64,000 bases of DNA from Athripsodes cinereus (taxonomy: Eukaryota; Arthropoda; Insecta; Trichoptera; Leptoceridae), in contig OX388313.1 of assembly GCA_947579605.1 (NCBI GenBank), positions 29,205,214 through 29,269,213 of the forward strand, read 5' to 3'. The notes beneath the pieces were generated by a model. That model ran no database searches. It saw only the letters and a list, made by a program, of their open reading frames with translations, and was not told the origin of the DNA. Of this stretch, positions 22,887 to 33,165 are shown one piece after another. The position numbers and the translations under genes are program-made. Within the stretch, counting starts at the first letter, position 1. Every line of letters starts with the position of its first letter.

Positions 22887-23084
22887 AAAACAAAAACATT
22901 GTTTTATTTTTCACGATAATATATGCTCGAGCGCTTTACATAGCTTGACATTGTCAAGAGATCTGTTCGCAATTGATTCTTGTTTTTTTAATCCGATATC
23001 GGTACTCTTGATAACGTCAAGCTAGCTTGACGAAAGCGTTTGAGCATATAATCATTAGTGTGAAAAATAAAGTGTTTTTGTTTT
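22887..23084. mobile_element. Fold-back MITE, ~75-bp arms
   Basis: The left arm (22887-22962) and the reverse complement of the right arm (23007-23084) share aaaacaaaaaca, ttatttttcac, atatgctc.a.cgctttc and a tcaag core. Inside the right arm, gtcaagctagcttgac (23016-23031) is a perfect 16-nt palindrome. The element is 198 bp and non-coding. It abuts the tail of the LINE fragment before it. Confidence 0.75.
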
Positions 23085-23612
23085 GATACATTTTTAAATT
23101 TATTTCATAATGTAAACGCACAAACTGTGAACAAATTACAAAATTGATAGGAACCCACCAACCACCCAAACAGCGTAGTAGTTATGGAACTTCTATCTAT
23201 CCAAAATTCTACAGTTAACAAATCTTGTCCACAGCCAGAGGGGCAGGCCGACTAAAATAACCCGCGTGTGAAATGAAGTGAAGGCGAACACATTACGAAA
23301 TGTCGGTTTATTGTTTTAGTTAACAACAGTGGTTTCGTGTGCTTATCCATTAGCGCTGTGTCAAGTGTGTGTTAGGGCGCTGTAAGCCAGAGATAAGACT
23401 TGATTATATAACTATATAGCAATAGTAGTCCTAGGACTAGGACTGTAGTAGGTACCTAATAACCAGCGCCAGTGCAAAGGTATTATATAATAATAAAAAT
23501 AATAACGTAAGAAAAGGCAACTGGTTCTTTGTATAAGTGAGTTACATAAACCCTTTTCGCAAGGTGAAACCGAGGTCGGCGACTTATATTTATCTATGTA
23601 TGTACCTACTAC
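23085..23612. other. Non-coding stretch
   Basis: Nothing recognised. Confidence 0.4.
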
Positions 23613-23677
23613 TATTATTCCATCACGGCATTTCCAACAATTGGAGTAGCCAGCAGACCAATCGGATGTTATATACC
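23613..23677 (-). repeat. Tail-sharing repeat, 3' part (interrupted copy)
   Basis: ttccatcacggcatttccaa and the following gtagccagcagacc form the tail end in minus orientation. The copy is interrupted at 23682 and continues at 23808. Confidence 0.7.
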
Positions 23678-23681
23678 TATG

Positions 23682-23803
23682 TTTTTTTTAATCAATTGTG
23701 GTGCATGGTGTTGGATGATAGCTGATCTCTGAAAGATTTACCTTTTTTCTGTACTTTATAAATGTAGCTATCGTCTGTTTTGTGCTTAAAATGAATAAAT
23801 AAA
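23682..23803 (+). mobile_element. 122-bp retroposed insertion within a tail-sharing repeat
   Basis: Against the uninterrupted copy at 29938-30146, this segment is extra. It is flanked by tatg on both sides (23678-23681 and 23804-23807) and ends in an aatgaataaataaa tail, as expected for an RNA-mediated insertion. The body matches nothing I recognise. The 5' end is T-rich, so the insert may be truncated. Confidence 0.55.
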
Positions 23804-23807
23804 TATG

Positions 23808-23978
23808 AAAGCAGCCCTCTTTGTGGCGATATAAAAAATTAAGAAATTCAGTATGGGTGGCAAACTTCATCGCAGAACTTAAGATGTAAAATATTTTTTG
23901 TTTCGAACATTTGTCCTTTACAGTTTACAGAACACTTGAAAAGTTGCGGGAAAATGCGAGAGACCTATTCTTTGCCGA
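23808..23978 (-). repeat. Tail-sharing repeat, 5' part (interrupted copy)
   Basis: It continues with tcagtatgggtggcaaactt, catcgcagaacttaagatg, cagaacacttgaaaag and ttgcgggaaaatgcgagag. It shares a subfamily-specific ttgcgggaaa with 29938-30146. Confidence 0.75.
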
Positions 23979-24892
23979 CGAATTAGACGGCCGATATTTT
24001 CCCAGTGAAACTCAAATCTCCGAAGAAATGATGCCAGAACACTTCAACATTGAAGCAGCAAACCTAGAGTTATCCCGCAGAATTTTATTTTAGAATTTGT
24101 TGGCGTTCACTATTTATACAGTAACATAATAAAAACTCTAATACTTATATTAAAATATTTTTAAAATTCTGGAATCACTACAGATAGATATTAACGTCAT
24201 CACTATACTAGTGTATCACGCGATTTAAGAATCGAAGGACGGCATGTTTTTTTTACAGTTATTCCTTCACACAAGGGATAAAACGGAAACAAAATTGTAA
24301 CATGTATATTGCATCACTTCACACTCTCTTCAAATATAATGTGTTTGTAAATCATAGTGATAAAATCTGATTCTCGGACTGGCATCCGACTTAAGTTTCA
24401 TAGTGTTTGTTTGCAATGTTTGTTTATACAACGAGGGTGTGCCAACCCTGCAAACCTTTGCAGCATTACTGTCTATCCTCTCTCTCTCTCTTTCTCTCAT
24501 TCCCTCACTGTCTATCTATCTATCTATATATGGCAGGGTAGTGACCTTCCACAGACAAGGCTGCTTCAAGGCCGCCAATGCCCCTCCTCTCCCCTTTCGC
24601 CTCTCTCCCATCATCAGCAGAATCATCATCATCCGGCGTCCTCGGCCGCAAAAAATAGACATATAAATGTTTTAGTTTATTCGTATGATTGTTTTTAATA
24701 TATCCTTTATTTCAGCTTATACCAGACTTCTACTTATTGGTTATACGAGTTATATTCGTATCTCAATGCCCCGCAGCCATAAATTCGCGTCGTCCGATCT
24801 CGGTGACAACGACCATCATATAAATGCACGAATTAATCGGTGAATTAAAGCTATTAAATGTTGTCTTAGTCATGATGTTTAAAGAATACATG
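23979..24892. other. Non-coding stretch with microsatellites
   Basis: A (ct)n run lies at 24478-24498 and a (ctat)n run at 24511-24529, followed by ~100 bp of C-rich sequence. A 36-codon open stretch to a stop at 24093 shows no domain. Confidence 0.4.
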
Positions 24893-24922
24893 CATTTTAC
24901 AGGACAATCGAAAACTGGCGGA
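24893..24922 (-). repeat. Tail-sharing repeat, scrap
   Basis: cattttacaggacaatcgaa matches the 5' section in minus orientation. Confidence 0.4.
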
Positions 24923-24950
24923 ATCTTTTATTTTTCCATTTGATTTACAT

Positions 24951-25022
24951 ACCGTAGAACCCCGACAAAAAATAGATCTCCCACTCTTTTCTATAAACTT
25001 ACGAGTGTTTGTAGAACGTGCC
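24951..25022 (+). repeat. Tail-sharing repeat, 5' part
   Basis: It carries tagaaccccgacaaaaaat and tctcccactcttttctat, then runs into a tRNA-like SINE head. Confidence 0.55.
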
Positions 25023-25023
25023 G

Positions 25024-25085
25024 CGATGGTAAAGAATTTATTTCCCGAATGAAGCCGGGTTCGAATCTCAATAAGAGATTCCCCA
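25024..25085 (+). repeat. tRNA-derived SINE head
   Basis: gccgggttcgaatctc carries a perfect B-box core (GGTTCGAATC). gcgatggtaaag ~30 bp upstream could be a weak A box. The acceptor-stem pairing of a real tRNA is not visible. Confidence 0.5.
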
Positions 25086-25485
25086 ACATAATAATGTTAA
25101 AACTATCTCACTCGCACCCTTTCATAGACTTTGATATCTCCTCCCACTTATAACAAACCACCGCAGACGTCTTTCCATTCTCCACTTCTACCAAGCATCA
25201 GTTTGGCAAAAACAAAATGACTACTTTACTACCGTACAATATTAAGTATACGGTGCTTCTGTAACTATTGAGATTAGCTTCGCAGACTTTTATTTGTCTT
25301 AATAGTAATATAATAATAACGCTCAGAACAAAGTGATTAACCGATATCGACATTAATATCGACTTACGTACTTTTGTTTCAATAACATTAACTTATGATT
25401 ACAAACTACTACATAAAAAGTGAGATTTTTTGCATATTGAACTGAAAAAAAAGAAGATTTTTTGGGCTTTTGGAGTAAAAGAGAA

Positions 25486-25850
25486 CGGTCAATTTCTACT
25501 ATAGGCTATCCAATAGTATCCAGTTAGAAAATATATATTGATGATAATAATTGTATTTATTATTATTATCTTTCATTGAACACTGTTACAAGATATCATG
25601 GGCATCCAGGTATGAGATAATCTGTATTTGTAATGATATATTCCTGTACATAGTCGAATTTCATGGCGTAATTATGCATTTACATTAAATTACAATTACT
25701 GGACAAGATGCACCCCCTCGCCCCCCATATGGCTCCTGGCATATCTTGTGACGGTACACAGTGAAAGATAATAAAAATACGTACAACTATGATCATCAAT
25801 ATATATTTTCAAAGTGGATACTATTGGATAACCTATAGTAGAAATTGACC
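25486..25850. mobile_element. Fold-back MITE, ~120-bp arms
   Basis: The left arm (about 25486-25607) and the reverse complement of the right arm (about 25725-25850) match closely through ggtcaatttctactatagg, tatccaatagtatcca, aaaatatatattgatgat and the inner cacaagatat words. The loop is about 117 bp and non-coding. The inverted repeat may extend further out as a diverged T-rich region. Confidence 0.75.
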
Positions 25851-27391
25851 CAGAGAACTTGGTACAAAAACCAAGTAATATACACATACTAAATGACTTG
25901 ACGTATGACATGCTATTTTATTATGTAGGTATTTTGAATTATTTTAACTCTTATTCAAGTTTACATGAAAGAATTGTATTCTAAGTCATATTTGAAAAAT
26001 TGTATTTTGATATTTGTATTTTTTTCTAGTATTGCCCCAGAACAGATTTTAATCTAGTGGGGCAATATATTCCATTATATTGTTTTTTTATGTTTATTTT
26101 GTATGCTCTATTTGGATAAATAAAAAAATAAAAATAAATAAATAAAAAAAATAAAAATATATTGATTCCAGAAAATATGCATAATATGATAATCGCATTC
26201 ATCCGTTATCGCTAGTGATTACTATTGATGAAACGTCTATTCATATTTTTTTCAATTTGGAGTATCATCCACAGTGGTCACCAAAAATGAACAAGTCTGA
26301 ACCAGCCTTATGAAAACTTTCTTTATGAACACAATTATATCATTCATAGTATTGATTACATCCATAGTTTCCCCTGACGCGACTTAAAAGTATTGCAAGC
26401 CACGCTTCACTTAATACAATAATGACAGCAATGACGCGAGGGTCCATTCTTTGTATTCCTTGAATTTCATTGGCACGTTGCTGGCACAATTCTGGACCAG
26501 CGAGACACAATACATAATAATAATAATAATCACACAATGATAAAAATTATTCTCCTGCATACTTTGCTCACTTTTATAACACTGGAATGATGATCGGCAC
26601 AAACAAAAACATATTATTATGGTAGTCGCCAAGATAATTACTACTCTTGATGGATAATAAATAGAATTTTTATCCTCTTACAAAAACAAACGCTTGATAT
26701 TGAGATAACTTGAAAGATGCATCAAATTGGTAAAAGAGGCGCCCTTAATTACATCATAAGGTAATTTTAAAAGAATGTATCGTAGAACGAAGGCGGAGAT
26801 GATGTGAGAAACACAAGAATGATCCAGTTGATGATTATAAACCATTTATTGTACAAAAACAAACACGATAAACATTCGACAATTCAATCTGCACTTACAC
26901 ACTATTTTCTATAGCTCCACACACGGTAGACCTTTAAGTATTTGACCTATTATAATCTGAACACGTGATTCTCGGATGTCCGTACTTTTTTAACCCCTGC
27001 TTTCAGACTTACAGAGTTTCTTTATTTTCACAGAATAGCACCCAAAATGGATTGAAAAAGCTTTTTTCAGCACCCTTGTCCACATGCCCAAACTTAGAAC
27101 TATGGCATCTGAACTATCCATTTTCTTACATCTTAAACGTAATCATTCTCATAACATATTTTAGATAAATATACAAATAACGCTCCACAAAACCTCTCAA
27201 AACATTAACACGGTTATTCCCGAGTATTAAAACAGAAGCAGAATTCAAATCTATTTGTTCTAGAGAATTTAAAATAATTAACGCTCACATCAGAGAATCT
27301 CTTTATGCTCCCAGCGTACATAGTTATGTATTTCCGAAGTCATCGGTGATTCGTAACAATTTCCTATAATCCTCATTCCAAGTATAGTAGG
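25851..27391. other. Non-coding stretch
   Basis: One hairpin was seen: tattgcccca (26030-26039) against tggggcaata (26058-26067), a perfect 10-bp stem. It is followed at 26110-26158 by an A-rich (aaat)n stretch that resembles a retroposon tail. There is no gene. Confidence 0.4.
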
Positions 27392-27394
27392 TAA

Positions 27395-27912
27395 TGGGGT
27401 GTACACATTTGGCGAATATCGCCAGACAAATTTGGTTTGCATAAAAAACAAAATTCGCCGGACACCCATTGATCATCACACAGTCCACCGATATAGAAAC
27501 GACCTGTCAGATGCGTTTTGATTTTGACATTGTTTTCAAAATGGCGGACGTCGAGATGGAGATCGCGAAGTGTTTATTTTAAGTCGAAAATGTTATAGTA
27601 GAGGTTATAAGGCGCCTTTAAAATAAGGAAACAAACGCCACAAACCAACAATAAGATAATATCTGTCACGAAGCGAGAAATATTATAAAATTTATAGGTT
27701 ATAAAGTTTTCACCATAGATACGGACGCCGCGCACATCTACGCATGCACGAATCGCTCCACCAAATTAAAAAGTTGAAAGGTGGTCAACTTGAGACGATA
27801 TCGTTTTCACTAGTTTTTATCGTTTCAAAGTAGCTGTCATTTTGTTCACACGGTTCAAATGGCTGACGATATTTTGGTTTCCTGGCGATATTTGCCAAAT
27901 GTGAACACCACA
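27395..27912. mobile_element. PIF/Harbinger-like MITE with TSD taa
   Basis: The terminal inverted repeats begin TG(G/T)GGTGT and share cacatttggc.aatatcgcca over ~30 bp. They are flanked by taa at 27392-27394 and 27913-27915. A TWA-type 3-bp duplication is the PIF/Harbinger signature. Inside, an ATG in good context (27540) opens MADVEMEIAKCLF and then stops, which may be the remnant of a first coding exon. At 518 bp it is an internal-deletion derivative that would need a transposase from elsewhere. Confidence 0.65.
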
Positions 27913-27915
27913 TAA

Positions 27916-28984
27916 GTGATCCCCGTCCAGTAGTATTTAGAAGTAGTATATAATATTATGTATGTCCGGTAAGTGCTAAGCCCGGCAATATTCCCATGGT
28001 GATGAGATCACCGGATGCCATCATTAATGGACGTACCAACCATTCCAGCCTTCCTTCCCAACCTATCTATTTACGTGTCTATGGTATATCTATCTCCTTG
28101 TAATACTTAATGGATAATACTTGTTCATGCAATAATAATGATATCGGCAATTGTTATATAAAAAAAGACGGTTATTTTCAATTAAATGAACTTGCTATTA
28201 AGACAGAGTATATTGGGTACAAATATCCCATAATACATAAACAATATTATGTTGATCTATATTACATCCAGCTTACGGAAGATCTGTAATTTCAGTAATA
28301 CAGGAAAGACGACGGTACCTGGTTGGTTCATGATTGGCTGATAAAGAGCTCTGCCTGTCTTTCGTCGTCAAAGTTTTCCACAGTCTCGGCGACCCTCTTC
28401 CAAAACACACGTTCTAATGTCAATAACATAAAAGCAATTTCTTGACAAGAGGTGACTCGACTGCCACAAAATGCCTCTGAATAAGAGAGGAGGGGACTTA
28501 TTTTGGCAACGTACTTTCGGAAGAGCGCTGAAAGATGAAATTGAGAAATTTCAAGTGCCAAACTCATTAATTGCTTAAATTGACTACACGAAATTAAAGA
28601 AGTTAAATAAGTTAAGTGTAAAACCAAAGAACATTTTAAAAAGGACTATAATTCCTACCACCATTATGATATCATATAAATACACAACATCTTGGACCGA
28701 GATATCAATCGCTAATCGGAGTTGATATAATAATAATTAGTCTATCTTCATTAACTTAGTTAGTCTCAGCACTAACAATTATTATCTCTTAATAAACTAA
28801 ATAGATTAAAACCGTGCTGCAATGCACGTTAAATAATATAAGAAACCTCACGTCTTTGTCATTACAATGTTAATAATGACAATAATCAATGAACCGTTTA
28901 AACAATCTATGCGATTAATAAATACAAGTCCAACGAACCCTTTGCACTTTAAATATTTACAACTAACATATAATAATATAAAAA
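27916..28984. other. Non-coding stretch with one unrecognised open frame
   Basis: A 99-codon minus-strand open stretch (28328-28627) ends AETVENFDDERQAELFISQS-stop. Its composition is not simply AT-driven, but no domain, splice site or relative was recognised. Confidence 0.3.
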
Positions 28985-29222
28985 GATTGGTCTCCCACTT
29001 TACTCAGTATGTTTTCGAGTGTCTTGTAAAAGGCAGGTGTTCGATAAAATAAAGATACTTACATCTTGATTATTAACATTTGAAGTTTATTTTATTATGA
29101 AGTTTTCCACCCCCATTCTGAACGTTTGCAGTTTTTGTTGGCACGGAGCAAACGGCTTGCATTTTTATTACACGCAGCTAGTGTGCTGGCTGCCCACATG
29201 TGGGATATGTAGTGATGATATA
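28985..29222 (+). repeat. Tail-sharing repeat, near-complete
   Basis: It contains ggtctcccactttactcag, gagtgtcttgtaaaaggcag, tccacccccattctgaacg, ggcacggagcaaacggcttg and ctggctgcccacatgtggga with gtagtgatgatata. Confidence 0.8.
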
Positions 29223-29599
29223 GGCGAAGTAGTACAATACAAAGGTCAACAAAAAATATATTAAAAGTTATTTCATTATATTAGAAGCTGTTAAAGTCAT
29301 AATATCTTATACAATAAAATAAAATGTTACAATATTATCGTGTTAAACTAATAGTTACATATTATAATGGAAAGAACAAGTTGGCAGCAAAAACCATTAC
29401 ATTCTCAACAAGTAAAGGCATGACGCAACCAACAAGAGTCGGTGCAAAATAAGAAACGAATAAATGAATAATAAGATGAGAAATATATGTGATTTTATAT
29501 AAAATAATGACAAGTGTTTAATTGTAACGTTTGAGTTCCTACAATAATTATTAATAAAGATGTGTCATTCGGGTCGGAGGAATACAAAGGGTTTATCAT

Positions 29600-29745
29600 C
29601 TCAACATCGCAGGATGGTTCTAGGGGAAAGACAGAGCGATTGACTTTGCAGGTCCCAGATGCTGCAACAAGGTGTCTCCGAATTTGCTAGTAGTTGCGAA
29701 CCGAGAGGGCTTCAGAAAGAAACAGCAGACAAAATAAAGCGCCCT
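29600..29745 (+). mobile_element. LINE C-terminal fragment (DRA..FAGPRCCN type)
   Basis: One frame gives GKDRAIDFAGPRCCNKVSPN, LLVVANREGFRKKQQ, then a stop. The order matches the CR1/L2-type 'GDRAF..AGPR.WN.LP..LR.....FK..LKT' seen at 18.9 kb on the opposite strand. It is degraded. Confidence 0.55.
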
Positions 29746-29937
29746 TGAGGTCGTCTTATGAATAAATGGAGCCAAACAAATTATCCACATAAATAAATGG
29801 ATGGGAAAATTTACTTTGGACTAATAAATCTGAAAAGGCTCAGAAAGTCGAGTGGGTATCGCAGATACATAATTTAAATAGATACATAATGTAAAAAACA
29901 AGGAAGTACGCATTAAATTTGGCAAAAAAAGTTATAT

Positions 29938-30146
29938 TACTACTACTATACCATCACGGCATTTACCAGTCGGATGTTATAAACATGAAAGCAACCCTCT
30001 TTGGCCGATAATAAATTAAGAAATTCGGGATGGGTGGCAAACCTCATCGCAGAATTTAAGATGTAAAATGCATTTTGTTTCGAACGCCTGTATTTCACAG
30101 TACTCTTGAAAAGTTGCGGGAAAGAGAGGGAGACCTATTCTTTGTC
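29938..30146 (-). repeat. Tail-sharing repeat, near-complete, minus
   Basis: ctactataccatcacggcat, tcgggatgggtggcaaacct, catcgcagaatttaagatg, cagtactcttgaaaag and ttgcgggaaagagaggg run in order. It serves as the empty-site reference for the insertion at 23682. Confidence 0.8.
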
Positions 30147-30159
30147 GAAGAAGAAGAAA

Positions 30160-30462
30160 AGTAATTATTTATTTATTTATTTAACAAATATAAACATACA
30201 ATCAATCAATACAAGTAAAAAAGGGGTTATCCAACTAGGAAGACCTGTTCTAGGATAATCCCTTTATTACAAAAATATATATATTTTTTTTTAAAAGATA
30301 TATCTGGGTTTAGTTATAAACCCAAATACAACCTTATACACCTTTCACACTAAGCTAAAAGCTTGTGACGTGAAAGGGGAGTTTGCCGGCACCTGGTATC
30401 GAACCACGGACCCCTTGTTCTAAAGGCCGAGACTCTACCTCCAGGCTACCGACGAACTCTAT
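30160..30462 (-). mobile_element. Full-length tRNA-derived SINE
   Basis: Read on the minus strand from 30462: a tRNA-like head with A box (tagcctggaggtagag) and B box (gtggttcgataccagg), then a body. Near the 3' end come a foldback ggggttatcc / ggataatccc and a taaataaataaataa tail at about 30161-30183. The total is about 300 bp. This is the only tRNA-SINE here with both promoter boxes and a tail. Confidence 0.75.
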
Positions 30463-31065
30463 AATATCAAAACGTATCAAATCTATAAACTAAATTTAAA
30501 ACTAAAAAAAACTTAAAATATTGGATAATTTTAAATTTACCATAAACCAAACCACGTCACATATAATTTCCCCAGTATAAATATACCCTTCACCAATGAA
30601 TCGTTACAGTTTACGGGTTTGTTCCGTGAAGAAACAAAGGCAAAACACATAACGTATTAAATACGTAATATACGCGGTGAAATAAAAACAGACAAAGTGA
30701 ATCATGCAGCGTGTACCTACTTTTATTATTGTTATATTATATTCAGATGTACAAGAAAATCCAGTCACAACATTCCTACTACAATCCTGAGATACTGGGA
30801 GACGTTACGTAGGTATTACACTTTTTATAAAGGACGACGACAACATAGTACATACCTATTACTGTGGTCGCTATACTATCAGAATTCTTTAGATTCTATT
30901 ATATTAATAATAAGCGACTATGATCTGAAAAAAAAACTGAATATATTAAGTGCGAACGTTACAGTTGTCACATAGACGTCGTTTATGGAGAACATTATGA
31001 TGGATAACTTTTTTTTTGGTGACTTTTAACAATCATTCCGATGGTTTAAAGCACAAAAGAAACAT
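30463..31065. other. Non-coding stretch
   Basis: A 92-codon open stretch (30697-30975) shows no domain. Nothing else was seen. Confidence 0.35.
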
Positions 31066-31430
31066 TTTTATTATTACAGACAACGAGACGATTCTTACAA
31101 GGATCATTACGGCTGAAAACCAATGCGATCCCAGAAGAAAACCAACAGTATCCAGACAACAACACATTAAAATACACTTTCATATTTTTTATTATTACAG
31201 ATAACGAGACGATTCTTACAAGGATCATTACAGCTGAAAACTAATGCGATCCCAGAAGAAAACCAACAGTATCCAGACAACAACACATTAAAATACACTT
31301 TCATATTTTTTATTATTACAGATAACGAGACGATTCTTACAAGGATCATTACAGCTGAAAACCAATGCGATCCCAGAAGAAAACCAACAGTATCCAGACA
31401 ACAACACAATTAAAATACACTTTCATATTT
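31066..31430 (+). repeat. Minisatellite, three units of 121 bp
   Basis: The word aacgagacgattcttacaag occurs at 31082, 31203 and 31324, exactly 121 bp apart. The rest of each unit (gcgatcccagaagaaaacca, cagtatccagacaacaacac) matches with only a few substitutions and one inserted base in unit 3. The three units are nearly identical, so the array is young. The apparent open frames in it only reflect the repeat. Confidence 0.92.
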
Positions 31431-32110
31431 CCTGTAATTTACATATCCACTATTTTAGGTAAAATGAGTAAATATATGTACATGATCGGTTGCAACGTCT
31501 TCTATGTCCTGATTACATTATTACCAGTTATACATAATTATATCATTATCGAAATATTTAACAAAAACCAAATGCCACACGTTCTTGAATTAACATTTTT
31601 TTGTGCACAGATGTAACATGTCATATAATATATCTGAGAACGCATTTATATTGACTTTCTTGATTCTCAAAAAAGCACATGTCCATCAAGGACGTCTTCT
31701 GAATTAATTTATAATTAGTTAATTAATTGAGATTCTCCAACTTCAAAACTTGTTTTCTCTTAACTGTCAAATGTGGAAATGTGTTTTCTGTGCTTTAATA
31801 CATCGATTCGATCATCTTTAAGGTGTTGGAAAGAATTGGAGAGCAATAAAATACTTAAAATCGATTGTACCGTGGTTTCTGGTTTGTTAGAAAAAGGTTA
31901 AGTAGGAACACATAACAATACATCTAAATTTTACAAAAGGTAAATTAAACGTCGAGTCAATCGTTTAATTTCGGAATAATTAACATCATTTTATGATAAA
32001 AAGAAAGGAATACGAAGACTATAATCCTGGATGTTATGGTCTTTTTGCAATTCAAGAATCATTTGACCATTGAATGCTAAGACTAAAAAACAATGCAATA
32101 TTTAGTTTGG
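31431..32110. other. Non-coding stretch
   Basis: Nothing recognised. Confidence 0.4.
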
Positions 32111-32503
32111 TTTTATTTGCTTACGGAAAACGTGAGATCAAGGTTGCAGGCAGCAGAAATGCGGTTCCTCAGGGGAGTGGCTGGTGTGTCATTGAAAGAC
32201 CGTATAAGGAATACGTATGTTCGTGAGGCTCTCAAGGTGGAACCAGTACTCCTGCATATAGAGAGGTCGCAGTTGCGATGGCTGGGTGACGTTCTCCGCA
32301 TGCCAGAAGACAGACTACCACTTAGATCTTTGGAGGCTGTGGGAGAGGGCAGAAGACCGGTGGGCCGCCCTAGAAGAAGCTGGCAAGGGCAGGTGTCAAA
32401 CTTGTGTGTTGAAAGGCTTGGTTTGGAGTGGCCAGAGGTCCTGGAAGCAGCGGTGGACATGGATCTCTGGAGGATAGGCGCTATGGGCCCCCGACCCAAC
32501 TAG
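32111..32503 (+). mobile_element. LINE ORF2 C-terminal fragment (intact ~130 codons)
   Basis: The open frame shows RLQAAEMRFLRGVAGVSLKD, RIRNTYVREALKVEPVLLHI, SQLRWLGDVLRMPEDRLP, GRRPVGRPRRSWQGQV and ends DMDLWRIGAMGPRPN-stop. 'AAEM.FLR.VAG.SL.DR.RN..(I/V)RE.L.VEP.L..(I/V)E.SQLRW.GHV.RMP..R.P' is a familiar post-RT region of RTE-like LINEs; the usual GHV is GDV here. No frameshift is seen, so it is the best-preserved coding piece in the window. The upstream RT and endonuclease are missing. A C-terminal scrap of a relative lies at 20671-20745. Confidence 0.8.
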
Positions 32504-33102
32504 GACAAGGGAAGAAGATGTATGTACCTATGTATGTACTTAGAATGATAAAAATCAATCAAAAATATCAATAAAAGGAAAAAAGTATACAAAGTTACTA
32601 CTCCAGTGTGAAAAAATTTAATTCGCGGAATATATATCACAACGTTTCAACGTTCAATATCTAATCTACTGCGAAATCGACATTGATTATGATATTAAAC
32701 GAGCTTCAACGTAAAACAATACAGTGAATTATTAACGCTGCATCACCGTGCAAACAAACAATTAATTTACGTTAGTTCCCTGTCCGATACATCGCGTCCA
32801 ATCTAATCCAGAGATAAATGATAACATACGGCTGATGAACATTGAATAATAATAATAATAATCTGCGCGCAATGGATATGATATCATAATAATAACGACG
32901 ACATCTATAGTTAGCCCATACAGCAACATATTATGTGTATTGGCTTCAAAACAGCATCAATGGTGACTTACTTGAAAGTACCAGTAGCATATTTAAGAGC
33001 TAAAAGCTTGGAGCATGGTGTCAGTGTTGCCCAGTCCGATTTAGAAAGACGTAGATTTAGAAAAAAAGTTTGGAAAATTTTAATATTTTATTTTATTTAA
33101 TT
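32504..33102. other. Non-coding stretch
   Basis: Nothing recognised. Confidence 0.4.
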
Positions 33103-33165
33103 TTACTTTCGTGTCGTAACCCAGAATTCACAAACTCTTCTCCAGTACTCTGCAAATCGCACAGC
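33103..33165 (-). mobile_element. LINE C-terminal scrap (AVRFAEYW type)
   Basis: On the minus strand: AVRFAEYWRRVCEFWVTTRK-stop, followed by a taaaattaaataaaat tail. It matches the end of the fragment at 52254-52418 (AVRFAQYWRSV) in both protein and 3' flank. Confidence 0.5.

Noticed and set aside
24357..24698. 113-codon open stretch
   Set aside because: It runs through (ct)n and (ctat)n microsatellites, giving SLSLS-type protein. This is a low-complexity artefact.
26030..26067. Bacterial-type terminator hairpin
   Set aside because: The context is eukaryotic and no gene ends nearby; it is recorded only as a hairpin.
28328..28627. 99-codon minus-strand open frame
   Set aside because: No recognised domain, splice site or relative; not enough to call a gene.
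31046..31409. Overlapping open frames repeating SGYCWFSSG-type words
   Set aside because: They are translations of the 121-bp tandem repeat and differ only by phase; there is no independent coding support.
31066..31430. CRISPR-like array
   Set aside because: Units are contiguous 121-bp tandem copies without unique spacers, in a eukaryotic genome.
32113..32499. 128-codon minus-strand open frame
   Set aside because: Antisense shadow of the intact LINE fragment on the plus strand.
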